Assembly (NCBI RefSeq): GCF_004348735.1
Contig: NZ_SMKT01000071.1
Span: 1-42,348, forward strand
Length of the DNA stretch: 42,348 nucleotides
Source of the DNA: Actinomadura sp. KC06
GTDB lineage: Bacteria > Actinomycetota > Actinomycetes > Streptosporangiales > Streptosporangiaceae
Direction: 5' to 3'
The notes beneath the pieces are model-generated. The model searched no databases, had not been told where the DNA came from, and saw nothing but the letters and a program-made list of their open reading frames with translations. Numbering within the stretch: the stretch's first letter is position 1; each line of letters starts with the position of its first letter. Below, piece by piece: positions 39,895-42,348 of this stretch. The position numbers and the translations under genes are program-made.

Positions 39895-41475
39895 CTACGA
39901 TTTCCCTCCGTTGGAGGGACAGTCCGCGGGCTTGTCGGGGGCGCGCTGGTTGCACTTGTCGCGGCGGTCCGTCATCTCCTTGAGCCTGGCCTGCGCGCCG
40001 TCCCGGCCGATGATGTCCTTGACGGTGCCCTTCGCGATCGCGCCCGCGTCGGACACGGTCAGCTCGGAGAACCGGACGTCGGTGGGCTTGACGTCTTCCT
40101 TGCAGTCCTGCTGCGCCCGGCCGCGCACGACGGACACCTTGCCGGACAGGTTGACGATGCTGTACTTGCAGACGCGGTCGACCAGCATCTTCCACTCGCC
40201 GGGGCCGTCCACGGTGTAGGTGTCCTTCACCTGCTGCTGGAGGTCCTGGGGGAGGTCCTCGACCATGATCGGCTGCAGGTTCTTCGTGTTCGCCTTGCGG
40301 GACATGTCGAAGCCCAGCACCGACTGCGGCGTCCCCCGGAACAGGACGGCCTGGCCCTTCTCCTCGCCGATGTAGTAGCCGTTGCGGACGTTCTGCATCA
40401 GCACGAACCCGCCCGCCACGACACCGACGACGACCACGCCCGCGACGACGACCAGCCACGTCCACCGGCGGGCGCCGCCCCGCCGCACCCGCATCGGCGC
40501 CTGCTGCATCGCTCCGCCCGCCATCGGCGGGCCGCCCATCGGGTCGCTCATCGGCGCGGGCGCGGGCGGCGGGGGCATCTCGTCCACGGCGACCGGCGGC
40601 TGCGGCCTGGTGTCGCGGAGCTGCGCGGCGCGTCCCGCCGGCGTGTCGGCCGTGGTCGTGTTCGCGCCCGGTCCCCCGCCCGGCGGCTCCGGCGGCGACG
40701 CGTTGGCCGCCGCGCCCACCGCGTGCCCAGGCCCGCCCGTCGGCGGCTGGCGCTCCAGGTCGATGACGTCGGCGACCACGCAGGTGATGTTGTCGGGGCC
40801 GCCGCCGCGGTTCGCCAGGTCGACGAGCTGCCGGACGGCCTGCTCCGGATCGTCCACGTCCGTCAGCACCTGGAAGATCGTCTCCGCTGTGACGACGCCG
40901 GACAGGCCGTCCGAGCACAGCAGGTACCGGTCGCCGACCTGGGCTTCCCGGAGGGACAGGTCGGGGTCGACCTCGCCGCGTCCGTCAAGCGCCCGCAGCA
41001 GCAGGGACCGCTGCGGGTGGGACGCGGCCTCGTCGGGGCTGATGCGGCCCTCGTCCACGAGCGACTGCACCAGCGTGTGGTCGTGCGTGATCTGGAAGAG
41101 GCTGCCGTCCCGCAGCAGATAGGCGCGGGAGTCGCCGATGTGCACCAGCGCGACCTGGTTACCCGCCCACAGCATCGCCGTCAGCGTCGTGCCCATGCCC
41201 TGCAGCGCCGGATCGGACTCCACGATGCGGTGCAGGTTGTCGTTCGCGGCCTTGACCGTGTGCTCCAGCGCGGCCAGCAGCTCCGTCGCGGGCAGGTCCT
41301 TGTCGAGCGCCCGCAGCGCCTCGATCGCCGCCGCGCTGGCGATCTCGCCGCCGACGTGCCCGCCCATCCCGTCGGCGACCGCGAGCAGGTGCGCGCCCGC
41401 GTACGCCGAGTCCTCGTTGCCCTCGCGCAGCATGCCGACGTCGGAGCGCGCGGCGTAGCGGATTCCCAGTGTCAT
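39895..41475 (-). CDS. pstP: PP2C-family Ser/Thr protein phosphatase PstP
   Basis: 526 aa from ATG 41475, which overlaps the fhaB stop (ATGA); an upstream ATG at 41601 lies inside fhaB and is rejected. PP2C motifs: LREGNEDSAY, VADGMGGHVGGE, VHIGDSRAYLLR, LLCSDGLSGVV, GGPDNITCVV, with the metal-binding aspartates. A linker, one transmembrane helix (WTWLVVVAGVVVVGVVAGG) and an extracellular domain follow. It reverses phosphorylation by PknA and PknB. Confidence 0.95.
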   Translation of the reverse strand: MTLGIRYAARSDVGMLREGNEDSAYAGAHLLAVADGMGGHVGGEIASAAAIEALRALDKDLPATELLAALEHTVKAANDNLHRIVESDPALQGMGTTLTAMLWAGNQVALVHIGDSRAYLLRDGSLFQITHDHTLVQSLVDEGRISPDEAASHPQRSLLLRALDGRGEVDPDLSLREAQVGDRYLLCSDGLSGVVTAETIFQVLTDVDDPEQAVRQLVDLANRGGGPDNITCVVADVIDLERQPPTGGPGHAVGAAANASPPEPPGGGPGANTTTADTPAGRAAQLRDTRPQPPVAVDEMPPPPAPAPMSDPMGGPPMAGGAMQQAPMRVRRGGARRWTWLVVVAGVVVVGVVAGGFVLMQNVRNGYYIGEEKGQAVLFRGTPQSVLGFDMSRKANTKNLQPIMVEDLPQDLQQQVKDTYTVDGPGEWKMLVDRVCKYSIVNLSGKVSVVRGRAQQDCKEDVKPTDVRFSELTVSDAGAIAKGTVKDIIGRDGAQARLKEMTDRRDKCNQRAPDKPADCPSNGGKS

Positions 41476-41975
41476 TTGCGCAGCTCGATCACGGTCTTGC
41501 CGATACGGACCGGTACGCCCGGCGGGACCGGCATCGGCCGGCTCACCTTCGTGCGTCCTAGATATGTGCCATTGGTCGAGCCGAGATCTTCCACGATCCA
41601 CTGACCGTCCTGCGCATAAAGTCGGGCATGCCGGCTCGAAGCGTAGTCGTCGGTCACTACCAGCGTGGCGTCATTCGCCCGACCAATGGTGATGGGCACC
41701 CCGGTGAGGTCGATGACCGTGCCGGCCCGTTCGCCCTGCACGACCACCAGCTTCGTCGGGGCGCCCTGCTGGGCGCTGCGCGGCTGCCGCGGCGGCTTCG
41801 GCTGGCGCGCCGGCCGCTCCCGCGGAGGCCGCGGCTGGGACGCGCGCTGGGCCGCCTTCGTCGCGGCCTTCGAGCCGAATAGGTCGGCCCGGATCACGCC
41901 GACGGCCGCGATGACGAACAGCCAGAGGACCGCGAGGAACGCCAGCTTGATCAGCGTGAGGGTGAATGGGGACAT
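41472..41975 (-). CDS. fhaB: FHA-domain membrane protein FhaB (FipA)
   Basis: 167 aa. N-terminal transmembrane helix (KLAFLAVLWLFVIAAVGVI), a basic Pro-rich linker (residues ~45-72), and a C-terminal FHA domain (ITIGRANDATLVV, SSRHARLYAQDG, DLGSTNGTYLG) that binds phosphothreonine. It is part of the PknA/PknB circuit and linked to septal assembly in relatives. 11 bp after the fhaA stop. Confidence 0.93.
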   Translation of the reverse strand: MSPFTLTLIKLAFLAVLWLFVIAAVGVIRADLFGSKAATKAAQRASQPRPPRERPARQPKPPRQPRSAQQGAPTKLVVVQGERAGTVIDLTGVPITIGRANDATLVVTDDYASSRHARLYAQDGQWIVEDLGSTNGTYLGRTKVSRPMPVPPGVPVRIGKTVIELRK

Positions 41976-41986
41976 CGGAGTCGGGG

Positions 41987-42304
41987 TTACTCCCTATCGC
42001 GGCGGAACACAAGAGTGGTCCGGCCCATCGTGACCCGGGAGCCGTCGACCAGCGTGACCCGCCGGATCGGCTGCCCGTTCACGAACGAGCCGTTGGTCGA
42101 CCCTAGATCCACGAGAGCGATTTCGGGACCTTCTACGCGTATCTCGGCATGGTGCCGGGACACTCCCGGATCGACAAGGCGCAGGTCGCAGTCCGTGCCG
42201 CGACCCAGCAGGGTCACGGGCGTATTGATCTCATAGGTGCGCTGGGTCGTGTCCGACCCCTCGACGGCCGTCGTCACCAGAAGCCGCGGATGCCCCCCGA
42301 ACAC
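41987..42304 (-). CDS. fhaA: FHA domain of FhaA, 5' part missing or disrupted
   Basis: 105 aa from a GTG at 42304: an FHA domain (VTLLGRGTDCDLRLVDPGVS, RHHAEIRVEG, DLGSTNGSFVNGQPI) ending FRRDRE, as at the C-terminus of FhaA. FhaA normally has a large N-terminal DUF3662 domain, which would lie beyond the window. However, reading upstream in the same frame meets a TAA 10 bp before a run of eight G residues (reverse strand, just upstream of the GTG). So the full gene is interrupted by a stop, shifted at the G run, or represented by a short FHA-only protein. The window edge prevents a decision. Confidence 0.75.
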   Translation of the reverse strand: MFGGHPRLLVTTAVEGSDTTQRTYEINTPVTLLGRGTDCDLRLVDPGVSRHHAEIRVEGPEIALVDLGSTNGSFVNGQPIRRVTLVDGSRVTMGRTTLVFRRDRE

Positions 42305-42348
42305 CCCCCCCGCCCCTTATACCCCTCTGACGCTGCCGCCGAACGCCT

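Noticed and set aside
38221..41604. 1127-aa + strand open frame opposite rodA and pstP
   Set aside because: Charged low-complexity shadow of high-GC genes on the other strand.

Overview
The window is high-GC actinobacterial DNA. Its right half carries the origin-proximal block conserved across Actinobacteria: ppiA, a rhomboid protease, crgA, a DUF881 gene, a class E sortase, pabA/trpG, and the leftward cluster fhaA-fhaB-pstP-rodA-pbpA-pknA-pknB. A tRNA-Ala(TGC) lies further left, where alaT normally sits near gyrA. Protein style suggests Streptosporangiales/Thermomonosporaceae (Actinomadura-like). That placement is inference; no marker gene settles it.

Region 1 (1-11.37 kb) is part of an integrated phage-like element ending just upstream of alaT. 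A divergent pair of HTH regulators around an operator-like repeat array (8705-8811) faces a tightly overlapping leftward operon. That operon encodes a two-domain beta-clamp, small membrane and coiled-coil proteins, a RuvC-like resolvase, two tandem Cys-cluster/HTH proteins, a Cas4/RecB-like nuclease, an SSB-like protein, a gutted cytosine methyltransferase and a prim-pol primase that leaves the window. A tyrosine recombinase (10138-11232) is next to the tRNA.

Region 2 (11.4-30 kb) is accessory and housekeeping DNA between alaT and ppiA. It holds a remnant integrase abutting the tRNA 3' end, a VOC protein, a divergent SDR/MerR pair, a secreted peptidoglycan-binding protein and the cytochrome bd operon cydABDC behind a repeated TACTAC/GTAGTA operator. 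Next come a degenerate Uma2 protein, a secreted serine protease, a Cys-based phosphatase, a GlxA-type regulator with a divergent rhodanese, a DEAD-box helicase, a hexapeptide acyltransferase and a membrane protein.

Region 3 (28.6-42.3 kb) is the growth, division and signalling block. PknA, PknB, PstP and the FHA proteins form the Ser/Thr phosphorylation circuit; RodA with PbpA builds peptidoglycan; CrgA and SrtE act in division and surface display. Between pabA and pknB lies a gene-free 604-bp stretch with two ~165-bp direct repeats. Their hairpins differ by compensating changes, which makes them the best candidate here for an undescribed structured element.
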